Both the position numbers and the translations under genes were made by a program. From Yoonia sp. (lineage in GTDB: Bacteria > Pseudomonadota > Alphaproteobacteria > Rhodobacterales > Rhodobacteraceae): 13,826 nucleotides of DNA. The stretch spans positions 1 through 13,826 of the forward strand of contig JAPKCP010000049.1 of NCBI GenBank assembly GCA_028822885.1, read 5' to 3'. This document shows positions 1-7,741 of the stretch, piece by piece. Under the pieces are notes generated by a model. It ran no database searches, was not told the DNA's origin, and saw only the letters and a program-made list of their open reading frames with translations. The stretch's first letter is position 1. Each line of letters begins with the position of its first letter.

Positions 1-161
1 TCCGCTTGACAGCGACTGCACGTGTTGAGGGTGATATCATCCACAAAACAATCGCTATTGAATCTGGTGCCCACTTTGAAGGGTCTGTTCAACGTCAGGA
101 CGATCCATTGGCCACGTCTGGGGCGATTCCAAAAGCAAAAATGCCTGAGACAAAATCTTAA
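1..161 (+). CDS. Bactofilin family protein, C-terminal fragment (5' end outside window)
   Basis: Reading from base 3, the sequence gives 52 residues and stops with TAA at 159-161. It begins RLTATARVEGDIIHKTIAIE and continues with a SGAHFEGSV stretch. The repeating pattern 'A-x-V-x-G-D-I ... I-x-x-G-A-x-F-x-G' is typical of the last beta-helix turns of bactofilins (old name DUF583), polymer-forming cytoskeletal proteins that scaffold cell-wall enzymes in many Proteobacteria. A polar, lysine-containing tail of about 17 residues follows, as usual for the disordered C-terminus of this family. A strong terminator follows within 25 bases, so this is the last gene of its transcript. The call rests on the repeat pattern of a short fragment; the family is fairly sure, the exact function is not. 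The other open frame over the same bases (22-222) has no protein-like character. Confidence 0.72.
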   Translation, partial: RLTATARVEGDIIHKTIAIESGAHFEGSVQRQDDPLATSGAIPKAKMPETKS

Positions 162-181
162 GGTTTATGAGATAAATTTCG

Positions 182-214
182 AAAAAGGCGCCCCACATTT
201 GGAAGCGCCTTTTT
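182..214 (+). terminator. Strong rho-independent terminator, bidirectional
   Basis: A perfect 10-bp inverted repeat, AAAAAGGCGC at 182-191 and GCGCCTTTTT at 205-214, encloses a 13-base loop. Because the arms begin with A5 and end with T5, the structure has a U-tract in both directions. It ends the bactofilin transcript 20 bases after its stop and could also stop minus-strand transcription running past prfB and the relic at 215-599. Confidence 0.88.
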
Positions 215-229
215 CATACTGATTGAGAC

Positions 230-590
230 GCAAATATTACGCCGATCAGGGTATCTCCGCTAAGGGCTGCGACCAGATCCTATCAGGAGAATTGAAACCG
301 CCACGTAGGGCAGCGCCTTAACCAGCGAAGCTAGCCGCCACGTTCGAGTTCGACCGATCAGAAGTGTCATTCACAATCAATGCCACGTCAATTGCCAGAA
401 CATCTTAACTATCAAAACTGCCAACACGTAAGTATGCGTCATGCTAGCTTTGCTGACCAAATATAAGCACGATACCACCTGCAAGCATTTTTTGATCCAG
501 CGCAGGTTTATCAATTAGGTTGGTCGTAGTTGACCCGCGCCTAGTGCAATCACGACAGTAAATCGTCACTTTCATTAACTTCAGAACGAC
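230..590 (-). pseudogene. Decayed remnant of an FG-GAP / integrin-alpha-like repeat protein (probable)
   Basis: No intact frame exists in this 385-base gap, but the minus strand carries pieces resembling FG-GAP beta-propeller repeats in the right order. EVNESDDLL at 556-582 resembles the calcium-binding loop 'DVNGDGxDDLL'. LAGGIVLIFGQQS at 447-485 resembles the 'AGxxYVVFG' strand that follows it. In the same frame as that piece, VNDTSDRSNSNVAASFAG at 321-374 resembles 'GDxSGxSVASAGD', the start of the next repeat. SILLIGSG at 272-295 resembles 'DDLLIGA'. Reading through needs at least two frameshifts and crosses in-frame stops (for example between 447 and 374). FG-GAP proteins are usually large secreted or surface proteins. 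The gene would have been transcribed in the same direction as prfB. Each piece is short, so this is inference from motif order; an unrelated non-coding spacer is possible. Confidence 0.4.
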
Positions 591-599
591 GGTTCCTTG

Positions 600-1727
600 T
601 TAGTCTTCAGCTGTCGCATCAGCGCGACTCTTGCCTGCAACATCCATGGCCAGCGTCGCTGCCATTAGAGCGTCTAAATCACCATCAAGAACGCCTTGCG
701 TGTCGGATGTCTCGTAACGCGTCCGCAAGTCTTTAACCATCTGGTAAGGCTGCAACACATAGGACCTGATCTGGTTACCCCATCCAGCATCGCCAGCGTT
801 CTCGTGTACTTCATTCACAAGTGCTGAGCGCTTATCGAGTTCAATTTGGTACAATCGAGACTTGAGGGCTTTCATCGCGATATCGCGGTTCTGGTGCTGT
901 GATTTTTCTGACGATGTCACCACAATTCCAGTCGGGTGGTGGGTAATGCGCACGGCAGAATCGGTCGTGTTCACGTGCTGCCCGCCCGCACCAGATGACC
1001 GATATGTATCAAGGCGAATGTCAGACTGGTTCACTTCAATTTCGATGTTATCATCGACCACCGGATAGACCTTTACGGACGTAAACGATGTGTGCCGCTT
1101 GGCAGCACTGTCAAAGGGTGAAATTCGAACGAGGCGATGCACACCACTTTCGGACTTCAACCAGCCGTAAGCGTTCTGGCCGCTAATTTTGTAGGACACC
1201 GACTTGATCCCGGCTTCTTCACCCGGCGTCGATGATTGCAGTTCTACCTTGTAGCCCTTGCGTTCAGCCCATCGGACATACATCCGGGCCAGCATTGATG
1301 CCCAATCACAAGATTCCGTGCCACCAGCACCCGAGTTAATCTCAAGGAAGGTGTCATTGCCATCGGCCTCACCGTCCAGCAGCGCTTCAAGCTCTTTTTG
1401 GGCCGCGAACACACCAAGCGCAGTCAATGCTTCTTCTGCCTCGTTTACCACTTCAGCGTCGTCTTCCATTTCGCCCAGCTCAATCAAATCGACAGTATCA
1501 GTCAGATCTTGCTTGAGCGTCTCGTAAACGCCAATCGCATCCACTAGCATCTGACGGTCCCGCATCAACTTTTGAGCCGCATCAGGATCGTCCCAAAGCT
1601 TCGGGTCCTCAACACGCGCATTGAATTCTTCCAGACGGTGCGGTGCTGTTGTGTAATCCAACCGCTGGGCCAGTAACCCGAGCGACTTTTCAATGGCCGC
1701 AATGGTGTTTTGTGTCTCAGCGCGCAT
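600..1727 (-). CDS. prfB: Peptide chain release factor 2 (RF2)
   Basis: RF2 recognises UGA and UAA stop codons in the ribosomal A site and triggers release of the finished peptide. The 375-residue product is full length. It shows the SPF codon-recognition tripeptide at residues 203-205 and the GGQ peptidyl-tRNA hydrolysis motif at 248-250 in the context SGAGGQHVNTTDSAVR; both are diagnostic (RF1 would have PxT instead of SPF). The N-terminal domain is helical and acidic. The ATG at 1725-1727 gives the usual alphaproteobacterial start MRAETQNT. The gene reads in one frame throughout, so the autoregulatory +1 frameshift at an early UGA, found in E. coli and many other bacteria, is absent. It lies 67 bases after the PBP1A stop with a modest GGA ribosome binding site and no clear promoter of its own, so it is probably cotranscribed with PBP1A. 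Confidence 0.97.
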   Translation of the reverse strand: MRAETQNTIAAIEKSLGLLAQRLDYTTAPHRLEEFNARVEDPKLWDDPDAAQKLMRDRQMLVDAIGVYETLKQDLTDTVDLIELGEMEDDAEVVNEAEEALTALGVFAAQKELEALLDGEADGNDTFLEINSGAGGTESCDWASMLARMYVRWAERKGYKVELQSSTPGEEAGIKSVSYKISGQNAYGWLKSESGVHRLVRISPFDSAAKRHTSFTSVKVYPVVDDNIEIEVNQSDIRLDTYRSSGAGGQHVNTTDSAVRITHHPTGIVVTSSEKSQHQNRDIAMKALKSRLYQIELDKRSALVNEVHENAGDAGWGNQIRSYVLQPYQMVKDLRTRYETSDTQGVLDGDLDALMAATLAMDVAGKSRADATAED

Positions 1728-1794
1728 GGGTGAATTCCAAAAATTAGCTTAATTTCAAGGGTGATAGCCCGCAGCACTGCCGCGAGCAATCCAG

Positions 1795-4323
1795 TTAGTA
1801 CAGACCGCCAGACGACAGTGACCCAAACGACGCCTTTGGCCCCACAGTTGCTGTGCTCCCCGTAGATGTCGTGACCTGACGCGCCGTCTGCGGCACATCG
1901 TCAAACAACGGCAAATTCGCAGCAACACCAAAGCCGCCATCAAAGGTAATCCCAAACAGAGGCTGCTCACCTGGACGGAAGCACTCAGCAATCACGTTCT
2001 CACCTGAAGCGCCATCGGGCAGTTGCGCCCCAGAAAAACGGTCAATACGAATAAACTGGCAATCCTCAGGCGCGCGAAACGCATTGCCGCCAAACCGCTT
2101 CACAGCTTCGGTCATGAAACGGTTGAACACCGGACCACAGGTCCCACCACCGGATGCGCCCCGCATCGTGCGCGGCGTGTCGTACCCGATGTAGCAACCT
2201 GCAACGATGTTGGAAGAAAACCCAACGAACCATACATCTTTGGTGTCGTTTGTCGTTCCTGTTTTACCCGCAATCGGTACCGATTGGTTCACCGTACGCC
2301 GTGCAGTCCCACGATCCACAACACCCTGCATCATAGAGGTCAGTTGGTAGGCAGTGATTTCATTCATCACGCGTTCGCGGTTAGACACGATGCGCGGCGC
2401 CTCACCACTGGCAAGCTCAAACCCTGTGCAGTTCACACAATTACGCTGATCATGGCGGTACACCGTCTTGCCGTACCGGTCCTGAACACGGTCCACGAGG
2501 GTTGGTTCGACCCGTTCGCCACCATTTGCAAACATCGCGTAGGCGGCGACCATACGGAACACAGTCGTTTCATCTGAGCCAAGCGAGGCCGCAAGCACCT
2601 GATTCATGCTATCATACACGCCAAAGCGTTCGGCGTATTCCGCAACCGTTCCCATTCCGACCTCTTGGGCCAGACGAATAGTCATCAAGTTCCGTGACTG
2701 TTCAATCCCTGTACGCAAAGGCGTTGGACCATAGAATTGGTTGGAAGAGTTTTGCGGGCGCCAAACGCCCTGCGGCGTATTAATCTCAATCGGGCTATCA
2801 ACAATGATAGTCGCAGGCGTATATCCAGAATCAAGGGCGGCTGCGTATACAAACGGCTTGAACGACGATCCCGGCTGACGACGGGCTTGTGTCGCGCGAT
2901 TGAAAACCGAGTTCTGATAAGAAAATCCACCCTGCATCGCCAAAACGCGGCCCGTGTTCACGTCCATCGCCATGAACCCACCCTGTACCTCGGGCACCTG
3001 ACGCAATGTCCAGCGGATGAATGTATCAGATGCGTCTTCGGTCATGCGACGTACGTGGACAACATCACCCGGCTCAAAGTTGTCAAAGAAATTACCACGC
3101 ATCCATTCGATGTCTTTGCGTGGCACAACTTGGGGCTCTGCTGCTGTGTCAGTGATGTTCTGAACGCCGATACGCAGTTCGTTTTCGGCAACGTCGAGGA
3201 TAACAGCCGGGTGCCATTCGTTCTCAAGGTTGACGTCACGGGACACGCGCACTTTGGACAAGGCCTCCCGCCATGCAGCCTCGTCACCCAATGTTTCAAC
3301 CGGAATTGTTTTACCGGTTCCCCGCCAAACCCCAAGACTGCGATCAAAGTCTTCTAGCGCGATCCGAAGCGATTCTGCGGCGACATGCTGCAGCTCTTCA
3401 TCAATGGTTGCCCGGATCGAAAGACCACCACTAAAGAACTCTTCCTCGCCAAAGTTAGCACTTAACTGGCGGCGGATTTCATCGGTGAAATAATCACGCG
3501 GCGGACGCTCATCAAAGTGAGACGGAAAGTCGCCACCCTGCACGGTCAGCAACGGGTCGGCCTTTGCCACTTCAAATTCTTCGTCCGAAATATAGCCGTT
3601 CTCGTGCATCTCGCGCAGAATAAATGCGCGACGTTCCAACGCTGCTTCACGATCATTTACGGGATGATAGCTATACGGGGCCTTGGGATGAACGGCGAGA
3701 AACGCCGCCTCTGCCGGGGAAAGTTCACCTAGTGGTTTGTTAAAATAACTTTGTGCAGCAGCCGTCACACCAAAGGACCGCACGCCAAGGTCGATCTCAT
3801 TAAGATAAAGCTCAAGAACCCCTTCTTTACCAAGCGTTTCTTCCAATCGCGGGGCGAGAATGATCTCTTTTATCTTGCGAGAAATACCGTCTAAACCGCG
3901 CCGCGATCCATCAAGCAGGAAGTTTTTGGCAACCTGCTGCGTGATCGTGGATGCACCGCGTAATTCGCGCCCGCGCGACTGGATCGCCTCAATCACAGCG
4001 GATGCTATACCGCGCGGATCATAGCCGCCGTGTTCGTAAAAGTTCTTGTCCTCAGCCGAAATAAACGCCTGTTTCACAATATCAGGGATTTCCTCAGCAG
4101 GTGTGAACAGACGCCGTTCAGTCGCGAATTCGTCGATTATTTTACCTTCGCCAGAATAAATCCGGCTAATCGTCTTGGGCGCGTATTGCGACAGTACGTC
4201 GTACGACGGCAAATCACGCCCATAGACGTAAAAGACACCACCCAAGCCAAGGGCCGCAATCGCAAGGGCAAACGTGAGCGTCGTAAAGATGCCCCCAAAA
4301 AAAGATAAAATAAACCGCAGCAC
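1795..4323 (-). CDS. mrcA: Penicillin-binding protein 1A (bifunctional peptidoglycan glycosyltransferase / DD-transpeptidase)
   Basis: This class A PBP polymerises lipid II into glycan strands and cross-links them at the inner membrane. The 842-residue product has a cytoplasm-to-periplasm anchor at about residues 5-33. The GT51 glycosyltransferase domain follows, with catalytic Glu91 in EDKNFYEHGG (91-100) and the GASTITQQ motif (123-130). An OB-like insert covers about 330-440. The transpeptidase domain has SSFK with nucleophile Ser486 and Lys489, SRN at 543-545 and KTGT at 687-690. All key residues are present. The tail after about 790 is low-complexity, rich in Ser, Thr and Gly. The start is GTG at 4321-4323, nine bases after an AAAGGA ribosome binding site. 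A promoter at 4354-4382 lies directly upstream. The gene stands between an amidase and prfB, so cell-wall synthesis and splitting enzymes are neighbours. Confidence 0.96.
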   Translation of the reverse strand: MLRFILSFFGGIFTTLTFALAIAALGLGGVFYVYGRDLPSYDVLSQYAPKTISRIYSGEGKIIDEFATERRLFTPAEEIPDIVKQAFISAEDKNFYEHGGYDPRGIASAVIEAIQSRGRELRGASTITQQVAKNFLLDGSRRGLDGISRKIKEIILAPRLEETLGKEGVLELYLNEIDLGVRSFGVTAAAQSYFNKPLGELSPAEAAFLAVHPKAPYSYHPVNDREAALERRAFILREMHENGYISDEEFEVAKADPLLTVQGGDFPSHFDERPPRDYFTDEIRRQLSANFGEEEFFSGGLSIRATIDEELQHVAAESLRIALEDFDRSLGVWRGTGKTIPVETLGDEAAWREALSKVRVSRDVNLENEWHPAVILDVAENELRIGVQNITDTAAEPQVVPRKDIEWMRGNFFDNFEPGDVVHVRRMTEDASDTFIRWTLRQVPEVQGGFMAMDVNTGRVLAMQGGFSYQNSVFNRATQARRQPGSSFKPFVYAAALDSGYTPATIIVDSPIEINTPQGVWRPQNSSNQFYGPTPLRTGIEQSRNLMTIRLAQEVGMGTVAEYAERFGVYDSMNQVLAASLGSDETTVFRMVAAYAMFANGGERVEPTLVDRVQDRYGKTVYRHDQRNCVNCTGFELASGEAPRIVSNRERVMNEITAYQLTSMMQGVVDRGTARRTVNQSVPIAGKTGTTNDTKDVWFVGFSSNIVAGCYIGYDTPRTMRGASGGGTCGPVFNRFMTEAVKRFGGNAFRAPEDCQFIRIDRFSGAQLPDGASGENVIAECFRPGEQPLFGITFDGGFGVAANLPLFDDVPQTARQVTTSTGSTATVGPKASFGSLSSGGLY

Positions 4324-4353
4324 GCCCGTAATTCCTTTGGATTTGTTGAGAGC

Positions 4354-4382
4354 TTTATACCGCCTCCGGTCACAATGGTCAA
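4354..4382 (-). promoter_or_regulatory. Sigma70-type promoter for mrcA-prfB
   Basis: On the minus strand a -35 box TTGACC (4377-4382) and a -10 box TATAAA (4354-4359) are separated by exactly 17 bases. Transcription would begin near 4347, giving a leader of about 24 bases before the GTG start of the PBP1A gene, with AAAGGA in between. It lies in the 118-base gap after the amidase gene, so PBP1A and RF2 can be made independently of the upstream genes. Confidence 0.65.
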
Positions 4383-4441
4383 AAGCCGATTAAGGGGAGT
4401 TTCGCTTGTTTTGGCCCAATTATATTCAGTTTCGATCACGT

Positions 4442-5647
4442 TTACTGGCGCAACAGCGGCGCACGCACGGCTTCGTCTTGCGCCCACGCCAAAACTGCCG
4501 TGACGATCCCCGTAACAATAGGAGCACGCGTCGCAGGCGCAGACAACATTTCGCGGTCACTTGCATTCGACAAAAAGCCCACCTCGATCAAAACTGATGC
4601 AAAATCAGGGGCGTTTAAGACAGCTAATCGCCCTTCACGGCGCGGTTTTGAATTCAGCCGCGCACCAGCCGCGCGCAAGCCTTCAACGGCCGCATCTGCA
4701 AACCGTTGAGACTGTGGCTCAGTTTGCGTGCGTGCGAGGTCCATCAGCACGGTTGCCACGCGATCATCTTGACCGGACAGATCCACGCCAGCCAACAAAT
4801 CACCACGCTCGTGACGTTCAGCCATGCGGGCAGACGCGAGATCAGACCCTTCAGCATTTAAGGTATAGACAGACCCCCCGCGCGCCTGGTCCACCTCTAA
4901 AGCGTCGGCATGCAGCGATATCAACAGATCAGCTTTCGCAGCCCGCGCAATAGACATACGCCCCTCTAATGGTACAAATACATCTGCATCGCGCGTCAAA
5001 ATCGCCCTGACTGACCCTGTTCGGTTCAACGCCTCTGCCAACTCGATGGCCAGTTGCAACATCAGATCGGCCTCGTGGACACCGCCTTGGACCGCACCGG
5101 GATCAATCCCCCCATGCCCCGGGTCAATGACCACAGTCAGGGGACCGTCGTCCGGCGTGGGTGCCGGCAAACTGGGCGCCGCGGCGGTCGCGTCCCACAC
5201 GCTACCGACCGGTGCGCCTGATTTCTCTGCAAAGGTTTCAGGATCTGTGGTTTCAAATTTCAACGTTAAGGTTGCCGTACCATCCTGTTGAAAAGTCTTC
5301 ATTTCCGCTGTTTTTAAGGTAACAGGCTCATCCAAATCAACAATAAGACGCGACCACCCTGTCTGGAAAGTTCCAAAGCGAATGTCTTGCGCAATCCGCG
5401 ACTGATCAAGAGCGGCTTGCTCAACACCCGTCCAATCAATCTCGCGAAAATCGACAACCAATCGCTGCGGACTATCGAGTGAAAACACACGGTACGGCAC
5501 GACTTGAGACAGTTCGAGTTCAATTTGCAGGCCATCGCTTGTATCAGTAATCGCGCTCTTGGTTTGGTCAATTCGCGCCAACCCACTGAAATCTTGCGCA
5601 CAAACGGCCGGTGCCCAGATCATCAATGCAAAGATCATGCGGATCAT
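4442..5647 (-). CDS. amiC: Periplasmic N-acetylmuramoyl-L-alanine amidase (AmiC type: AMIN + Amidase_3)
   Basis: The enzyme is a zinc amidase that cuts the bond between N-acetylmuramic acid and L-alanine in peptidoglycan, mainly to separate daughter cells. The 401-residue product begins with a signal peptide ending near AVCA-QD (residue 17). An AMIN localisation domain spans about 37-135, with the typical PYRVFSLDSPQRLVVDF strand pattern. After a Pro/Ala linker, the Amidase_3 domain spans about 170-390. Its zinc ligands are His178 in VIDPGHGG, Glu192 in HEAD and His246 in SLHAD; the catalytic Glu355 is in IEVGFLSN. The ATG at 5645-5647 overlaps the stop of the upstream aminotransferase as ATGA, pointing to translational coupling. 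A second Met three residues downstream could also start it with little effect on the signal peptide. PBP1A follows after 118 bases. Confidence 0.94.
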   Translation of the reverse strand: MIRMIFALMIWAPAVCAQDFSGLARIDQTKSAITDTSDGLQIELELSQVVPYRVFSLDSPQRLVVDFREIDWTGVEQAALDQSRIAQDIRFGTFQTGWSRLIVDLDEPVTLKTAEMKTFQQDGTATLTLKFETTDPETFAEKSGAPVGSVWDATAAAPSLPAPTPDDGPLTVVIDPGHGGIDPGAVQGGVHEADLMLQLAIELAEALNRTGSVRAILTRDADVFVPLEGRMSIARAAKADLLISLHADALEVDQARGGSVYTLNAEGSDLASARMAERHERGDLLAGVDLSGQDDRVATVLMDLARTQTEPQSQRFADAAVEGLRAAGARLNSKPRREGRLAVLNAPDFASVLIEVGFLSNASDREMLSAPATRAPIVTGIVTAVLAWAQDEAVRAPLLRQ

Positions 5648-6789
5648 GTGCGGCGTCCCTGCATAAAAGTTGTGAGCCGCGAGAGGCCTTCAGTGATGTC
5701 TGCGGTCGAACGCGCATAGGAAAAGCGCAGCCAATGATGTCCACGCACCGGATCAAAATCAAGCCCCGGTGTCACGGCGACCCCCGCTTGATCCAAAATC
5801 TCACGCGCGAAGGCCAAAGCATCTTCGGTGTACTCTGACACGTCGACATAGACGTAAAATGCACCATCTGGCGGGGCAAACTTGGTCAAGCCTGCAGCTT
5901 TCAACCCGTCAATCATCAATTGGCGGTTGGCGGTGTAAACTGATATATTCTGCTCTAACTCCGACTCGCAATCCATTGAATACAAAGCAAGACGCTGGGC
6001 TGCATGTGGCGCACAGATAAACATATTCTGAGCAAGCCGCTCGACGATACGTACGTGATCATCTGGCACAACCATCCAACCCACACGCCAACCTGTCATT
6101 GAGAAATACTTGGAAAATGAATTCACAACATAGGCGTCATCTGTCACCTCAAGCGCCGACACGGCCCTGCGGTCATAGCCAAGCCCGTGGTAAATCTCGT
6201 CCGAGATCAACGCAGCACCTTCGCTGTTGCAAGCATCAGACATCGCCGCCAATTCGTCCTTTGTCAGCATCGTCCCAGTTGGGTTGGCAGGCGAAGCGAC
6301 GATCATACCTGCCAAGTTATGATCAGCAACCGCTGTTGGCTGCGGCTGGAACCGCTGTTCCAAAGTTGTTGGTATATCAATTGGGGTAAGGCCAACTGCT
6401 TTCAAAATTTGGCGGTATGAGGGATAGCACGGCGTCCCCAGACCAACCCGTTCTGCGTTATCAAACAACGCACTAAACGCCAAAAGGAAAGCACCTGACG
6501 CGCCAGAGGTGATCACGACGCGCCCCGGATCAAGATCCACATTATACCAGTCACCATAATGCTTCGCGATCCGCACGCGCAGGTCGGGCAACCCCAAACC
6601 AACAGTATAGCCAAGCGGGTCATCCAGATCGGCGGCCAACCGCGCACGGGCCGTTGCAGGCGCACCAGTCCCCGGTTGGCCGACCTCCATGTGAATAATA
6701 TGGCGTCCTGCAGCCTCTGCTTGGCGTGCGGCCTCCATCACGTCCATTACAATAAACGGATCGACCATTCCACGGGTTGAATGACGCAT
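5644..6789 (-). CDS. PLP-dependent aminotransferase, class I/II (AspAT-like fold)
   Basis: The 381-residue protein is a fold-type I aminotransferase that moves an amino group between an amino acid and a 2-oxo acid using pyridoxal phosphate. It shows the early EVGQPGTGAP segment, GYTVGLGLPDLR (60-71), NPTG at 169-172, the PLP-ring Asp197 in SDEIYHGLGY, the Schiff-base Lys227 in NSFSKYFSMTGWRVG and the substrate-carboxylate Arg355 in WLRFSYAR. The substrate cannot be read from the sequence; it belongs with broad AspAT-like or aromatic/alanine-type enzymes. The ATG at 6787-6789 has AAGGGG six bases upstream. It is the first gene of the minus-strand block and overlaps the amidase start by four bases, although no functional link between transamination and peptidoglycan cleavage is evident. 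The dsbA-like gene is divergent, 120 bases away. Confidence 0.9.
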   Translation of the reverse strand: MRHSTRGMVDPFIVMDVMEAARQAEAAGRHIIHMEVGQPGTGAPATARARLAADLDDPLGYTVGLGLPDLRVRIAKHYGDWYNVDLDPGRVVITSGASGAFLLAFSALFDNAERVGLGTPCYPSYRQILKAVGLTPIDIPTTLEQRFQPQPTAVADHNLAGMIVASPANPTGTMLTKDELAAMSDACNSEGAALISDEIYHGLGYDRRAVSALEVTDDAYVVNSFSKYFSMTGWRVGWMVVPDDHVRIVERLAQNMFICAPHAAQRLALYSMDCESELEQNISVYTANRQLMIDGLKAAGLTKFAPPDGAFYVYVDVSEYTEDALAFAREILDQAGVAVTPGLDFDPVRGHHWLRFSYARSTADITEGLSRLTTFMQGRRT

Positions 6790-6909
6790 CTGCTACCCCT
6801 TATATTTTGACTTGAGATATCAGGTAGTCATGCTGTGACGTCAATGGCGCTTGGCACCCCCTGCCAGATATGGTCTTGATGCGCCGACAATCTTGAGGAA
6901 AGTTGATTT

Positions 6910-7650
6910 ATGCGCCGTTTTGCACCCCTTGCCGTTTTGGCCACCCTTGCCGCACCTTTGGCCGCGCAAGACATGACACCTGATGAACGCATCACTTTCC
7001 GCGCTGAAGTTCGGGCTTACCTGCTCGAAAACCCAGAGGTCTTGATGGAGGCCATCGGCGTTCTTGAGGATCGTGAATCTGCAAACGCACGGTCCAATGA
7101 TGTTGACATGATCGCTAACAATGCTGACATCTTGTTTAACAGCGAGACGTCGTTCGTGGGTGGCAACCCTGATGGTGACTTTACGGTTGTCGAATTCCTC
7201 GACTACCGCTGCGGATATTGTAAGCGCGCGCACCCCGAAGTTGCTGCCCTCATCGCAGGTGACGCCAACATCCGCTACGTGATCAAAGAGCTGCCAATCT
7301 TGGGCGCCGAATCCGTTCTTGCGTCGCGCTATGCGCTCGCGGTGCAAATGATTGCGGGTGACGATGCTTACTACGATGTGCACAACACATTGATGGAATT
7401 TGAAGGTAACTTCACTGATGCAAGCCTTGCGCGGCTATCCAGCGCTTTTGGTCTTGATCATGATGCTGTCTCGGAAAAGATGAATAGCGCCGATGTTACT
7501 GCTGTGCTTGCAGAAAATCAGGCGCTGGCGAGCAACCTTGCGATTACTGGCACCCCTTCGTTTGTGTTTGAGGACCAAATGCTACGTGGATATGTGCCGC
7601 TAAACCAGATGGAGCAAATCGTCGCCCAACTCCGATCACGTGATGGTTAA
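6910..7650 (+). CDS. Periplasmic DsbA/ScsC-like thiol-disulfide oxidoreductase
   Basis: The 246-residue protein has a signal peptide MRRFAPLAVLATLAAPLAAQ with cleavage near residue 19 or 20. A short helical segment of about 24-56 (FRAEVRAYLLENPEVLMEAI) matches the N-terminal extension of ScsC and Com1-type DsbA relatives. The thioredoxin fold carries the redox pair Cys101-Gly-Tyr-Cys104 in FLDYRCGYCKRAHPE and the cis-proline pair Thr215-Pro216 in ITGTPSFVF. These features identify a DsbA-family protein that makes or isomerises disulfides in exported proteins. CGYC differs from the CPHC of classical DsbA, and the N-terminal extension is linked in ScsC to multimerisation and isomerase activity, so oxidase versus isomerase is open. 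No DsbB or DsbD partner is in the window. The ATG at 6910 follows a TGAGGAAA ribosome binding site. The gene ends 91 bases before the metallo-beta-lactamase relic. Confidence 0.92.
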   Translation: MRRFAPLAVLATLAAPLAAQDMTPDERITFRAEVRAYLLENPEVLMEAIGVLEDRESANARSNDVDMIANNADILFNSETSFVGGNPDGDFTVVEFLDYRCGYCKRAHPEVAALIAGDANIRYVIKELPILGAESVLASRYALAVQMIAGDDAYYDVHNTLMEFEGNFTDASLARLSSAFGLDHDAVSEKMNSADVTAVLAENQALASNLAITGTPSFVFEDQMLRGYVPLNQMEQIVAQLRSRDG

Positions 7651-7741
7651 CCACTGGTGCTGGTTCTTGCGATGGAATGCCTAAATTTCAGCGTAAAACG
7701 TGGATTATGACAGGGAACATACAGTGTAAAACCCCCGTTAA

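Noticed and set aside
22..222. 66-residue open frame at the window start
   Set aside because: It overlaps the bactofilin C-terminus in another frame and runs across the terminator; the composition is not protein-like.
1650..1727. Programmed +1 frameshift in prfB
   Set aside because: I looked for an early in-frame UGA with a slippery CUU; the gene is open in one frame from the ATG.
2737..3357. 206-residue plus-strand frame inside the PBP1A gene
   Set aside because: It is the shadow of the transpeptidase-coding strand; all catalytic motifs are on the minus strand.
6851..6875. Sigma54-like TGGCAC element before the dsbA-like gene
   Set aside because: The distance between the GG and GC elements is eight bases instead of ten.
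6790..6909. Promoters for the divergent aminotransferase and dsbA-like genes
   Set aside because: TTGAC-like -35 boxes exist on both strands but none pairs with a good -10 at 16-18 bases, so none is called.
6841..7383. 180-residue open frame on the minus strand opposite the dsbA-like gene
   Set aside because: It is antisense to a clear signal peptide and CGYC active site and has no recognisable domain.
7645..7672. Small inverted repeat AACCA/TGGTT after the dsbA-like gene
   Set aside because: Only five pairs and no U-tract; too weak for a terminator.
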